Positions 1 to 8,388 of a stretch of DNA of 64,000 nt are shown piece by piece. Within the stretch, counting starts at the first letter, position 1. The number at the start of each line of letters is the position of its first letter. Both the position numbers and the translations under genes were made by a program. Source of the DNA: Halalkalibaculum roseum (GTDB lineage Bacteria > Bacteroidota > Rhodothermia > Balneolales > Balneolaceae). The notes under the pieces are model-generated. The model made no database searches. It was given only the letters and a program-made list of their open reading frames with translations, and had not been told where the DNA came from. Where the stretch lies: positions 496,001 to 560,000 of the forward strand of contig NZ_JAALLT010000002.1 in assembly GCF_011059145.1 (NCBI RefSeq), written 5' to 3'.

Positions 1-2
1 TT

Positions 3-395
3 GAATCTTTAGGTGTTGGTGTGGAAAAGACCGAAGAAGTATTTACCGGAATTATTCAGGGTTTTGGAAAGATGTTTTCCGGTTCCATTTCAGTAAGGGA
101 CAACCTCGGAGGTCCTGTTGCTATTGCCAGCATCACCAAAGAAGCCACCGATAGAGGAGGCTGGAACGGCTTTTGGAACATTACGGCCCTTCTAAGCGTC
201 ACACTTGCGATTATGAATATTCTGCCGATTCCGGTACTGGATGGCGGTCACGTGATGTTTCTCCTTTATGAAGGGATCACACGAAAAGAACCGTCACCCA
301 AAGTACGGATGGCTTTGCAGCAAATAGGCTTCTTGCTTATCATTGCACTGTTCATTTTTGTGACATTTAACGACATACTCAGACAATTCGGTTAA
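3..395 (+). CDS. rseP: RIP zinc metalloprotease RseP, C-terminal part (cut by window edge)
   Basis: Frame is open from base 3, so only the last 130 residues of a site-2 intramembrane protease are present. The segment NILPIPVLDGGH carries the LDGGH motif that supplies the third zinc ligand (Asp) in S2P/RseP proteins, followed by a last hydrophobic segment (QIGFLLIIALFIFVTF). The N-terminal HExxH and PDZ domains must lie outside the window. RseP cleaves anti-sigma factors and signal-peptide remnants in the inner membrane. It ends 3 bases before psd, so it is probably cotranscribed with the phospholipid genes. Confidence 0.9.
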   Translation, partial: ESLGVGVEKTEEVFTGIIQGFGKMFSGSISVRDNLGGPVAIASITKEATDRGGWNGFWNITALLSVTLAIMNILPIPVLDGGHVMFLLYEGITRKEPSPKVRMALQQIGFLLIIALFIFVTFNDILRQFG

Positions 396-398
396 TAT

Positions 399-1112
399 AT
401 GATTGCCAGAGAAGGGTATTCAAACATTGCATTTGTGCTGGTGTTTGGCATTGCTATAAGTATACTTGGCGGTTTGTACATTGATCACTGGTTGGTTTAC
501 GGTATTTATGCCCTCTCATTAATTCTGTCACTGTTTATACTGTTTTTCTTTCGTGATCCTGATCGTATTACACCGGAAGACGATAGCCTGATAATATCAC
601 CGGCGGATGGCAAAGTTGTGATGGTCAAAGAGGTAGAGGAAGAGATTTACATGAACAGCAAAGCTACCCAAATCAGTATCTTTCTTTCACCTCTCAATGT
701 TCACGTAAATCGTGTTCCTGCATCGGGTACTATAGAGTATGTAAAATATCATCCCGGGGTGTACCTTATGGCGTGGGATGAGCGGGCTTCAAGCATGAAT
801 GAACGGGCGGATTTCGGTTTGAAGATGAATAACGGAATCAAAATATTTTTTCGCCAAATTACCGGATTTCTGGCTCGACGTATTGTGTACAGCATCAGTG
901 AACAGGATGAAGTGAAGGCCGGCAGCCGATTTGGCATTATGAAATTCGGTTCCAGGATGGATGTACTGCTTCCCGACGATGTAGAGATTTCGGTTAAAGA
1001 GGGCGACCGGACGGTAGCAGGCGAATCTGTTTTGGGAAAGATAATAAAGTCGGACAAAGCTGAGGCGCAACACACAGAATCGCAATCGCAGACATCAGTC
1101 TCCAGCGAATGA
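399..1112 (+). CDS. psd: Phosphatidylserine decarboxylase, short (archaeal/Gram-positive-like) form
   Basis: 237 residues, the size of the short Psd subfamily rather than the roughly 300-residue E. coli type. Two membrane segments lie at about residues 8-50. The ISPADGKV motif (66-73) and the C-terminal MKFGSRMDVLLP block are family signatures. Cleavage between Gly184 and Ser185 would create the pyruvoyl prosthetic group. The enzyme converts phosphatidylserine to phosphatidylethanolamine. It starts 3 bases after rseP and overlaps pssA by ATGA, so precursor and product enzymes are translationally coupled. The tail after about residue 215 is polar, Ser/Gln rich and probably not catalytic. Confidence 0.93.
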   Translation: MIAREGYSNIAFVLVFGIAISILGGLYIDHWLVYGIYALSLILSLFILFFFRDPDRITPEDDSLIISPADGKVVMVKEVEEEIYMNSKATQISIFLSPLNVHVNRVPASGTIEYVKYHPGVYLMAWDERASSMNERADFGLKMNNGIKIFFRQITGFLARRIVYSISEQDEVKAGSRFGIMKFGSRMDVLLPDDVEISVKEGDRTVAGESVLGKIIKSDKAEAQHTESQSQTSVSSE

Positions 1113-1933
1113 AATATCCCATACAAAAGTGGAAGCGTTTCAGGCAGCGCCGTAAAAAGAAAAACGGCGGGAAAAGAAAGCAGATACCACGAATTGTTGT
1201 TCCCAGTTTCTTCACCTTAATGAATCTGTTCTGCGGATTTCTCGCAATTATCAGTATCGCGGAAGGCCGACTGTTTTTCGGAGCCTGGCTGATCGTCTTC
1301 GCAGGACTTTTTGATGCACTTGACGGCTTTATGGCACGCCTATCCAATGCCACCAGCCAATTCGGTATAGAACTGGATTCAATAAGTGATGTGGTTTCCT
1401 TCGGTGTAGCACCGGGTTTTCTCCTCTATACCTTTGGTCTCAACAGCCTCCCTTTTGTAGGGATCATACTAAGTGCCTTACCACCACTCTGTGGGGCCGT
1501 TAGACTGGCACGTTATAATGTCGATGCCCAGGAAAGTCGTCCGGATTATTTCAAGGGTCTGCCTATTCCGGCACAGGCCATCATGATTTCTTCTTTTTAC
1601 CTGACCTTTTTCGACCGGATGGAACTATTCATGGACTTCAAAAATGGGATTAATACCGTGTTGATCCCGCTAATTGTCCTGCTCTCTTTTATTATGGTCA
1701 GTACCATACCCTTTGATAAAATGCCCAGTTTTGATAAGAAATCGATAAAGAAATACAAAGGGCGCCTGTTTCTTTTTATTTTCTACGGTATACTGATTGT
1801 TTTTCTGCAGGAAATCGGACTCATGATTGTATTTTCTGCATTCATCCTGAAAGGAATCGCCTTGGGAGCCATAACCTTCTGGAAGGAAGCATTTGGTGAT
1901 AACGGTGAGGAAGAAGAGTTTCAGGAAGGCTAG
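1109..1933 (+). CDS. pssA: CDP-diacylglycerol--serine O-phosphatidyltransferase
   Basis: Integral membrane CDP-alcohol phosphatidyltransferase of 274 residues. The full DG-x2-AR-x8-G-x3-D-x3-D signature is visible: Asp69, Asp72-Gly73, Ala76-Arg77, Gly86, Asp90 and Asp94. It makes phosphatidylserine from CDP-diacylglycerol and serine, the substrate for the upstream Psd. The first 25 residues are strongly basic (RQRRKKKNGGKRK) and cytosolic, followed by several hydrophobic segments. The start overlaps the psd stop (ATGA). A Glu-rich tail ends the protein. Confidence 0.94.
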   Translation: MKYPIQKWKRFRQRRKKKNGGKRKQIPRIVVPSFFTLMNLFCGFLAIISIAEGRLFFGAWLIVFAGLFDALDGFMARLSNATSQFGIELDSISDVVSFGVAPGFLLYTFGLNSLPFVGIILSALPPLCGAVRLARYNVDAQESRPDYFKGLPIPAQAIMISSFYLTFFDRMELFMDFKNGINTVLIPLIVLLSFIMVSTIPFDKMPSFDKKSIKKYKGRLFLFIFYGILIVFLQEIGLMIVFSAFILKGIALGAITFWKEAFGDNGEEEEFQEG

Positions 1934-1965
1934 GTAAAACCAATCGTATGTAGTCTCTTGGATTT

Positions 1966-2916
1966 TTAGAAAGTAAAACCGATTCCTATAGAATGCACGG
2001 TTCCAAAGCCGGTTTCAAAAGGTACCAGGGCATAGTTGGCCGTTATATTATTTAATATAATCCCGGTACCAAAACTCAAGGGCCGGGTTGTTTCCCCTGT
2101 TTTATAGCCACCTCTCAAAGTTAAGATATCTGCCGCAGTGACAGATATTCCAAAGTTTAGGTAAGCTTCGTCTTGCTCATGGGTATTAGTTGTATTGTTC
2201 ATCGGGTCATTGTTTACGGGAATTACAACATCCGAGAGAACAGAAATTGAGACAGGGAAATCGTTTTCCCCAGTCCCGAGTTCATAAATACGCGCATTGA
2301 TACCGACACGGACTAAAGCAGGTAGCCGTGTAGCTTCTGTATTCAACTCATCCATTTTACCGGCATTTTGCAATGCAGCTGAAACATAAAGTTTCCGGTT
2401 GAACCAGTGGCTCGAGATACCGGCATTTATAGCATACCCCGATGCATTATAGATGTAGAGTTCTTCCCTTAGATACTGAAACGAAGCACCTATGGCTAGA
2501 TTTCTATAGTTTAAGGCATAAGCTCCCGATAGGGAAAGGTAACTGATACTGAAGGATCCCTGTGAAGGGCCCGGGCGGCTTCTTAATTCGAAGTCATCTG
2601 CCTGTGAAGCTAAAAGTCCAAAAGCTATGGCGCTTCTATTTCTTTTAAAATTCACCGCTGCATGGGTATTGGTGAGTCCGCCAATCCATAGTGAATAATC
2701 GGCATTGAATCCGGAAGACGGTTCAAAGGCCAGATTCGCCGGGTTGGTATACAGGTTTGAAGCTCCCAAAAGATAGGCTGTGGTAGTCTCACCCAAACCA
2801 AGGGCTTCGGTATTGGGGCCGGTAGTCAACAGTTCAAATCCGGTACTTTGGGCTGAAGCAAAAATATGCCCCAGCGTAAAAAGAAGGGTAATAAAGAATA
2901 TTATTTTCAAGTTCAT
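1966..2916 (-). CDS. PorV/PorQ-family outer-membrane protein (second of two)
   Basis: 316 residues with a cleavable signal peptide (about 1-22). The N-terminal region GPNTEALGLGETTTAYLLGASNLYTNPANLAF is the hallmark of PorV/PorQ/UPF0164 proteins: a small-residue A-G-L-G stretch and then an NPA motif. The remainder alternates short beta strands and ends in Phe (IGIGFTF), as expected of an outer-membrane barrel. In type IX secretion PorV shuttles cargo to the attachment complex, while other members transport hydrophobic compounds. It overlaps the upstream paralogue by 4 bases, forming a three-gene unit with the secreted propeller. The exact role is inferred. Confidence 0.75.
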   Translation of the reverse strand: MNLKIIFFITLLFTLGHIFASAQSTGFELLTTGPNTEALGLGETTTAYLLGASNLYTNPANLAFEPSSGFNADYSLWIGGLTNTHAAVNFKRNRSAIAFGLLASQADDFELRSRPGPSQGSFSISYLSLSGAYALNYRNLAIGASFQYLREELYIYNASGYAINAGISSHWFNRKLYVSAALQNAGKMDELNTEATRLPALVRVGINARIYELGTGENDFPVSISVLSDVVIPVNNDPMNNTTNTHEQDEAYLNFGISVTAADILTLRGGYKTGETTRPLSFGTGIILNNITANYALVPFETGFGTVHSIGIGFTF

Positions 2917-3938
2917 AAATTCAATCTTAGTCCGAATACATGCATGGAAGAAACGCCGCTGGGTTCTTTCAGGTAGGCATAATCTACAGATGGTTCCAAA
3001 ATGTCAAAAGGAAGATGGATGGAAAACCCGGCACCCGGACGTTGAGCATCTGTAATATTGTTGAGATCATCGATTTGCCAACCGCCTCTCAGGCTTATTC
3101 GTTGATGCACCAGCCAGGAAACTCCTACCTTTGCCTGCTCAAAATGTTCCTCATCATGTATTAAATACCCGAAACTTGAAGCAATAAGCACTGATTTGAG
3201 ATAATAAGCAGCTCCAAGATTTAAACGGGTTGGAAAGGTTTCGGTACGGTCACCTAGTGACTCGTCACCGTATAAGTCAGAAGAATTCCAGCTATATGAT
3301 GCCAGGAGATCCTGGGCTGTAAAGCCCAGTGAGAGCTTGTTGGATAGCCGGAATAGCGCCCCGATATCAAAAGCGACTCCCCGGGCCGGAGAGACTTCGG
3401 GATGGTAATCGGCCAGGTTGAGTTTTACCCCAACCCCCAAAGCTAATTTCGTGCTAATATTGATTCCAAAGGAAGTTGACAACTGGAATTCACTGGTTTT
3501 AAGATCAGATGTGTAGTATCCGCTGGCAGTTCGACCATCGATGTCCTTTACATTTGCATTGAGCAGGGAGATAGTCAGACCGGCGGAAGGTGGCAGTTTA
3601 AATGTTGCATTCAGGCTATTAAACCTACGATCAAAACTCATCAGTGCAGTGGACAGGTCAATCTGATTCCCGCCATCGGAAAAGGCCGCATGAGCCGGGT
3701 TGTAGTAGGCATAAACTCCCTCTGTATGCGTAGCCGTCAATGCATTTCCCATAGCAATACCCCTGGGACCGAATCCTATGCGAGAGAACGAACCGGCATA
3801 GCCCGCGGGTTGTCCAACGGCATTGAAAGGAAAAAGTGATAGAAATACTATAAGTACCAGTATACACGATAAACCGGCTAAGCGTATCACGAAAAGGTCT
3901 CTTAAATTAAGTTTATATACGTTTATAGAGTTCATCAA
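2913..3938 (-). CDS. PorV/PorQ-family outer-membrane protein (first of two)
   Basis: 341 residues. The hydrophobic segment at about 12-42 is a long signal peptide. The segment FGPRGIAMGNALTATHTEGVYAYYNPAHAAF is the same N-terminal signature as in the downstream gene (aromatic/Gly, then A-M-G-N-A, then YYNPA). The C-terminus GLRLNL fits an outer-membrane barrel end. It overlaps both neighbours by 4 bases (the propeller upstream and the second PorV-like gene downstream), so the three proteins are almost certainly made together. The two paralogues are diverged rather than a recent duplication. Confidence 0.75.
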   Translation of the reverse strand: MMNSINVYKLNLRDLFVIRLAGLSCILVLIVFLSLFPFNAVGQPAGYAGSFSRIGFGPRGIAMGNALTATHTEGVYAYYNPAHAAFSDGGNQIDLSTALMSFDRRFNSLNATFKLPPSAGLTISLLNANVKDIDGRTASGYYTSDLKTSEFQLSTSFGINISTKLALGVGVKLNLADYHPEVSPARGVAFDIGALFRLSNKLSLGFTAQDLLASYSWNSSDLYGDESLGDRTETFPTRLNLGAAYYLKSVLIASSFGYLIHDEEHFEQAKVGVSWLVHQRISLRGGWQIDDLNNITDAQRPGAGFSIHLPFDILEPSVDYAYLKEPSGVSSMHVFGLRLNL

Positions 3939-5500
3939 TCAATCACCAAAAATTTACCCTTGATCACATTGCGGGGAGTCTCTATCAGGTAAAAAACCGG
4001 TCCATTGGCAACCTTACGCCCGCCCGAACTGATACCGTCCCATACCGCTTCGTATGTACCTGAATTGAATGAGCCGTTCTCAATTTCACGGATAAGGTTC
4101 ATCCCAAAATCAAAGAGCCGGACTTTTACATCACCTTGTTGCTCCACTTCAAATTTGATGCGTACAACACCGTGCCTTGTGGGAGAAAATGGACTCGGAT
4201 AGGCATAGGCTTCCACATCGGGAGCTTCTTGCTGGTACCGGTTACCGCCTGCCAGTGGGAAGTTGACCCTAGTAATCTGCCAGCTTTCTCCATTATTGGC
4301 AGTTGAGGCTATTCCGTCTGTTGTACCTACAAAAACCCTCTCCAAGGTTGTGGCTACACATAGGTATTGTGCCTCCTTTTTGATAAAGGTATTTACGCTT
4401 TCAATTTGTTCATATTGATTCCAGTTAAGACCGTTATCCGGGCTTATGAATAAACCGTCATCGCCTGCAGCATAAATGAAAGAACCGTTGAAACCCAGGT
4501 CATTAATTTTTTCATCCAGCAGATAACGGTCAAAAGTGTTACCTCCGTCGGCGGTGCGTACAATTCCATACTGTTCACTAGGTTGCAGACCGGAAGGCCA
4601 GTTGGTCATCCAGATGTCACCCGTACCCGGCTGTTGCTTAATATCTATTATCCAGTTGCTAATCAGTCCGTTGTTGTCACCGGTTACCTGCACGTGTTCC
4701 CATCGAATGCTATCAATTGAGGCCTTCAGTGCATTTTCAGAAATATTAAGCCCGCCTGCCGTACCTGCCCAAACTATTTGATCATCATCAACCAGCACAG
4801 CAAAACCCAGGAGGTTCTGATCAAACCTGGGATCATAACTGTTTCCGCTACTTGAGGTAAAGGTATAGCTCTGCTCAGGTACCAGACGATCGGCCGACTG
4901 TGGCGGCAGGATAAGCCGTTCCCAGCTCTCACCTAAATCCCTGCTGCGAATCAAGCCTGATGCCCAATTTGCCGAAAGGATGGTATCCCCAAAATGATCA
5001 ATCTCGAAGGGGGGAGATTGCTGCGGCACGGTTATTGGCAGTTTGGAATAAGACTGGCCACCGTATATAATAACAGTATCATCTTCCTGTTCAACATATT
5101 GTGGACTGTAGAGCCAGGTTTGTCCGCCATCAAAGGAGAGGTGGAAACCATCTCCTGTTTTTACCTCTCCATCAGCCGTTTCCTTTGAATAACCCAATCC
5201 TGCAATAACCGTATCTCGGCCCAGCGTTAGTGAAAAAACGCGTGCCGGTCCGTCAGTCACTTTAGTAGCTCCTTCGGGATAGTGCCAGGAGGGAGCGTTG
5301 GCAATATTACGGTTCAAACCGGGGCCAATCCAAAGCGTTTCCCCATAGGCAGCCATAACCGAAACGGTATTCTCCTGGATCGATTCATAGGGTGAAGGAA
5401 CAGGCCCATACACCTGGGCTCTCACACTTCCTACTACTATCAATGAGGCAACTATACCGATCAGAATAGATAACAGAGGTTGTTTGGGCATCACCTTCAT
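3935..5500 (-). CDS. Secreted beta-propeller protein with C-terminal FlgD-like/sorting-type domain
   Basis: 521 residues, signal peptide at about 1-28 ending near VRAQ. The body contains BNR/photosystem-stability-type repeats with recurring S.D.G.TW / DGG.TF / DNGLNW / NNGESW motifs, typical of a WD40/YVTN-like propeller. The last 85 residues (from about AYPSPFSP) form a FlgD-Ig-like fold with V.LFD..MNLIREI, GTYEAVWDG and a terminal KGKFLVID. This layout resembles type IX secretion type A tails of Bacteroidota. First gene of a three-gene unit with two PorV/PorQ-like proteins, so it may be their cargo. Substrate unknown. Confidence 0.7.
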   Translation of the reverse strand: MKVMPKQPLLSILIGIVASLIVVGSVRAQVYGPVPSPYESIQENTVSVMAAYGETLWIGPGLNRNIANAPSWHYPEGATKVTDGPARVFSLTLGRDTVIAGLGYSKETADGEVKTGDGFHLSFDGGQTWLYSPQYVEQEDDTVIIYGGQSYSKLPITVPQQSPPFEIDHFGDTILSANWASGLIRSRDLGESWERLILPPQSADRLVPEQSYTFTSSSGNSYDPRFDQNLLGFAVLVDDDQIVWAGTAGGLNISENALKASIDSIRWEHVQVTGDNNGLISNWIIDIKQQPGTGDIWMTNWPSGLQPSEQYGIVRTADGGNTFDRYLLDEKINDLGFNGSFIYAAGDDGLFISPDNGLNWNQYEQIESVNTFIKKEAQYLCVATTLERVFVGTTDGIASTANNGESWQITRVNFPLAGGNRYQQEAPDVEAYAYPSPFSPTRHGVVRIKFEVEQQGDVKVRLFDFGMNLIREIENGSFNSGTYEAVWDGISSGGRKVANGPVFYLIETPRNVIKGKFLVID

Positions 5501-5600
5501 TCAGGGTTAGTAGGCTCATTGATGAATTTAAATATACTCTTTATTGCAAGTAAATAAACTTGTTGATTTTAGAGCCGCGGGCCATTATCTTCGTTGCGTC

Positions 5601-5675
5601 ATGCAAATGCCCAACGTCCATACATACAATTCTTGGCGATGGCTTCTTATTACAGAAGCAGTGGGCAGGTTATAG
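5601..5675 (+). CDS. trpL: trp operon leader peptide
   Basis: A 24-codon frame starting ATGCAAATG and ending TAG at 5673-5675, 75 bases before trpE. It contains two Trp codons separated by one codon (Trp-Arg-Trp at 5634-5642), directly followed by an RNA hairpin. In a short frame two Trp codons almost adjacent are unlikely by chance, and they sit where a stalled ribosome would cover the first hairpin arm. No strong Shine-Dalgarno is visible. A second ATG at 5607 is an alternative start. Translation has not been shown. Confidence 0.8.
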   Translation: MQMPNVHTYNSWRWLLITEAVGRL

Positions 5676-5737
5676 GAAATTGACAACAAATTTTAGGATT
5701 TCTAAACCCACTGATGGAAACTGAAGTGGGTTTTTTT
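5608..5737 (+). promoter_or_regulatory. trp transcription attenuator (mutually exclusive hairpins)
   Basis: Four pairing segments can be read. Segments 1:2 combine 5608-5613 TGCCCA with 5662-5667 TGGGCA, and 5642-5647 GCTTCT with 5654-5659 AGAAGC. Segments 2:3 (antiterminator) are 5659-5665 CAGTGGG with 5707-5713 CCCACTG. Segments 3:4 (terminator) are 5704-5712 with 5725-5733. Pairing 2:3 uses the same bases as both 1:2 and 3:4. A ribosome stalled at the Trp codons 5634-5642 would block 1:2, free segment 2 and prevent the terminator. With charged tRNA-Trp the 1:2 and 3:4 hairpins form and transcription stops before trpE. Confidence 0.82.
5704..5737 (+). terminator. Intrinsic terminator of the trp attenuator
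   Basis: AAACCCACT (5704-5712) pairs perfectly with AGTGGGTTT (5725-5733) around a 12-base loop and runs into seven T residues (5731-5737). It lies 13 bases upstream of the trpE start, a position that only makes sense as a conditional terminator. Confidence 0.88.
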
Positions 5738-5750
5738 ATTTAGGTAAGCT

Positions 5751-7217
5751 ATGAATTTTGAGCAGTTTAAATCACTGGCCCAAGACTTCACAGCCATTCC
5801 TGTGTATCGCAGGTTAATGGCTGATGTACTGACGCCGGTATCTCTGTTTCTAAACATCCGCAAAGGAGCTCTATATCCTTTTTTACTCGAATCGGTAGAG
5901 GGCGGGGAACAACTGGCCAGGTATTCATTCCTGGGACGGAATCCCTACAAGCTACTTGAGTTTGACGGTGAATCAGTTAGCCTCAAGAAGGAAGATGGTA
6001 CCCGTGAAGAAATGGATCGCCCCTATTTTGATGTACTTAAAGAGTTAACCACTGCCTATTCTGAACCTAAACTGGCGGATCTCCCGCGATTGACGGGTGG
6101 TGCTGTAGGTTACTCTTCGTATGATACCGTTCGGGAAGTGGAAGAACTTCCTGATGTTCCTGAAGATGAATTGAATCTACCGGAAGCCATTTGGGCATTT
6201 TACAATGAGATCTTTGCTTTTGACCATGTGAAGCAGCAGGTGGTGATTATCAAAACAGCTTTCATTGAGGAAGAATCCAACCTGGAAGAACTTTACGGGG
6301 AATCTCAGGAAGCTCTCGATGCCATGGAAAAACTGGTATATGATTCAACACGCGGTAAGGATTCCTTTACCATTTATCCTGAGCGATTGAAAAGCAATAT
6401 GGAGCAAGAAACTTTTGAAGCAATGGTCGAAACGGCCAAGGAGCATATTTATGAAGGGGACATTTTCCAGGTTGTTTTGTCCCAGCGTTTTGAAACAGAT
6501 TTTGAGGGTGACCGCTTTATGCTGTACAGAGCGCTCAGAATGGTTAATCCATCACCCTATCTCTTTTTCCTGGATTTCGGAAAATTTTCTTTTGTGGGTT
6601 CCTCACCTGAGGTTTTGGTGAGGGTTCAGGAAGGAACAGCCGAACTCCTGCCCATTGCGGGTACCAGGCCTCGAGGAGATACTCCCGAAGAAGATTTGGC
6701 ACTGGAAGAAGATCTTAAGAATGATCCCAAAGAGATAGCTGAACATGTGATGCTGGTGGATCTGGGAAGAAATGATCTTTCCAGAGTCTGCAAATCCGGA
6801 ACGATAAAACCGGTTCGCAGTCAGGTTATTGAACGCTATTCTCATGTGATGCATATCGTTTCGGATCTTAAAGGTGAACTGGCCGAATCTAAGACCGCTG
6901 TTGACGCACTCATGCAGTGTTTTCCCGCGGGAACGGTAAGCGGCGCTCCAAAGATCAGGGCCATGGAGATTATTGATCAACTGGAACCAGACAAGAGGGG
7001 ACCCTATGCGGGAGCGGTAGGTTATTTTGATTTCTCAGGCAATATGGATACCTGTATTGCAATCAGAACGATGGTGGTTACAGAAGACAAGGTTTATATA
7101 CAGGCCGGTGCAGGAATTGTAGCCGACAGTGATCCTACAAAGGAATTCGAAGAAACAAGAAATAAAGCAGGCGCGCTGGTTGAAGCACTTAGCGTGGCGC
7201 TTGAAATTGAACAATAA
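5751..7217 (+). CDS. trpE: Anthranilate synthase component I
   Basis: 488 residues. The N-terminal domain carries the Trp-site motif LLESVEGGEQLARYSFLG (LLES...RYSF), where tryptophan feedback-inhibits the family. The C-terminal chorismate-binding domain shows IFQVVLSQRF, PSPYLFFLDF, GSSPEVLV, PIAGTRPRG, DLGRNDLSRVC, FPAGTVSGAPKIRAMEII and IQAGAGIVADS in order. It makes anthranilate from chorismate together with TrpG. First structural gene of the operon, directly downstream of the attenuator. TrpS rather than TrpG follows after 121 bases. Confidence 0.97.
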   Translation: MNFEQFKSLAQDFTAIPVYRRLMADVLTPVSLFLNIRKGALYPFLLESVEGGEQLARYSFLGRNPYKLLEFDGESVSLKKEDGTREEMDRPYFDVLKELTTAYSEPKLADLPRLTGGAVGYSSYDTVREVEELPDVPEDELNLPEAIWAFYNEIFAFDHVKQQVVIIKTAFIEEESNLEELYGESQEALDAMEKLVYDSTRGKDSFTIYPERLKSNMEQETFEAMVETAKEHIYEGDIFQVVLSQRFETDFEGDRFMLYRALRMVNPSPYLFFLDFGKFSFVGSSPEVLVRVQEGTAELLPIAGTRPRGDTPEEDLALEEDLKNDPKEIAEHVMLVDLGRNDLSRVCKSGTIKPVRSQVIERYSHVMHIVSDLKGELAESKTAVDALMQCFPAGTVSGAPKIRAMEIIDQLEPDKRGPYAGAVGYFDFSGNMDTCIAIRTMVVTEDKVYIQAGAGIVADSDPTKEFEETRNKAGALVEALSVALEIEQ

Positions 7218-7338
7218 ATTAAACGAGGATTAAACGGATGCAGCTGATATCACGGTTTTAATATTACTTTTATTTCTTTCTGCTTGAATCTGCATAATTT
7301 TTTTAATCTGAGTTCCAAATAATTCTACAAAACAAATA

Positions 7339-8322
7339 ATGAAAACGATTTTATCAGGTATTACGCCTTCCGGCAAACTGCATTTAGGCAACTATTTTGG
7401 TGCAATACGCCAGCATATTGAGATGCAGGAGAAAGGTGATGCCTTCTATTTTATCGCCAATTATCACTCCCTGACCTCTATTAACGACGGTAAGGAAATC
7501 AGGGAGAATACCCTGGATATAGCACTGGATTACCTTGCACTCGGTCTGGATCCAGAGAAGTGTACCTTCTTTGCCCAGAGCGATGTACCCCAGGTAACCG
7601 AACTGGCGTGGATACTGGGAACTTTTTGTCCGGTAAGCCTGATGGAAAAAGGAGTTGCCTATAAGGATAAAGTGGCTCAGGGATTGAGCCCGAATATCGG
7701 ACTGTTTACCTACCCGATACTGCAGGCTGCGGATATTTTAATATATAATTCTGACCTGGTTCCCGTAGGACAGGATCAAAAACAAAATATCGAGATTTGC
7801 AGAGATCTCGCCGGCAAACTGAATCATGTGTACGATAAGGAACTGCTTAAACTGCCTGAAGAATATATTGTAGAGTCGGTTGCTGTTGTTCCCGGCATTG
7901 ACGGGCGCAAGATGAGCAAATCGTATGGCAATACCATAGGGATTTTTGATGAGGGCAAGAAACTCAAGAAAAAGGTAATGTCCATTGAAACGGATTCTAC
8001 GCCACTTGACGAACCGAAGGATCCGGATACCTGTAATGTGTTTGCCCTGATAAAACTATTTGCCAATAAAAAGAAACGTAAGGAGATAGCAGATAAGTAC
8101 CGTGCAGGTGGTTATGGCTACGGTCATGCCAAGAAGGAACTGCTGGGCATGATTACCGATTATTTTGCAGAGGCCCGCGAACGACGCAAGGAACTGCAAA
8201 AGAACGAGGATTATGTTATGGATGTTCTCAGGGAAGGCAGTAAGACAGCGCGTGAAAGGGCCGAGACAGTTATGGGTCCGGTTCGCGAAGCTACCGGCAT
8301 CATACGCAATTATAATTTTTAA
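7339..8322 (+). CDS. trpS: Tryptophanyl-tRNA synthetase
   Basis: 327 residues, normal for bacterial TrpRS. The class I signature PSGKLHLGN is at 10-18 (HIGH equivalent) and KMSKS at 191-195. The Trp/ATP pocket segment VPVGQDQKQNIEICRDLA is present. It charges tRNA-Trp. Its position between trpE and trpG, co-directional and downstream of the trp attenuator, means its expression may respond to charged tRNA-Trp, the product of its own activity. The 121-base gap before it holds only a weak long-range pairing (7238-7243 with 7290-7295, followed by a T-run), so an internal promoter is not excluded. Confidence 0.97.
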   Translation: MKTILSGITPSGKLHLGNYFGAIRQHIEMQEKGDAFYFIANYHSLTSINDGKEIRENTLDIALDYLALGLDPEKCTFFAQSDVPQVTELAWILGTFCPVSLMEKGVAYKDKVAQGLSPNIGLFTYPILQAADILIYNSDLVPVGQDQKQNIEICRDLAGKLNHVYDKELLKLPEEYIVESVAVVPGIDGRKMSKSYGNTIGIFDEGKKLKKKVMSIETDSTPLDEPKDPDTCNVFALIKLFANKKKRKEIADKYRAGGYGYGHAKKELLGMITDYFAEARERRKELQKNEDYVMDVLREGSKTARERAETVMGPVREATGIIRNYNF

Positions 8323-8388
8323 ATTAATATGAGAACTAATGGTTCGGTCTCATTTGAGTAATAAAATTTTAAGACCTTATCCAAGCGT

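Noticed and set aside
8330-8352. TGAGA/TCTCA hairpin between trpS and trpG
   Set aside because: Interrupted stem and no T-run; too weak for a second attenuator.
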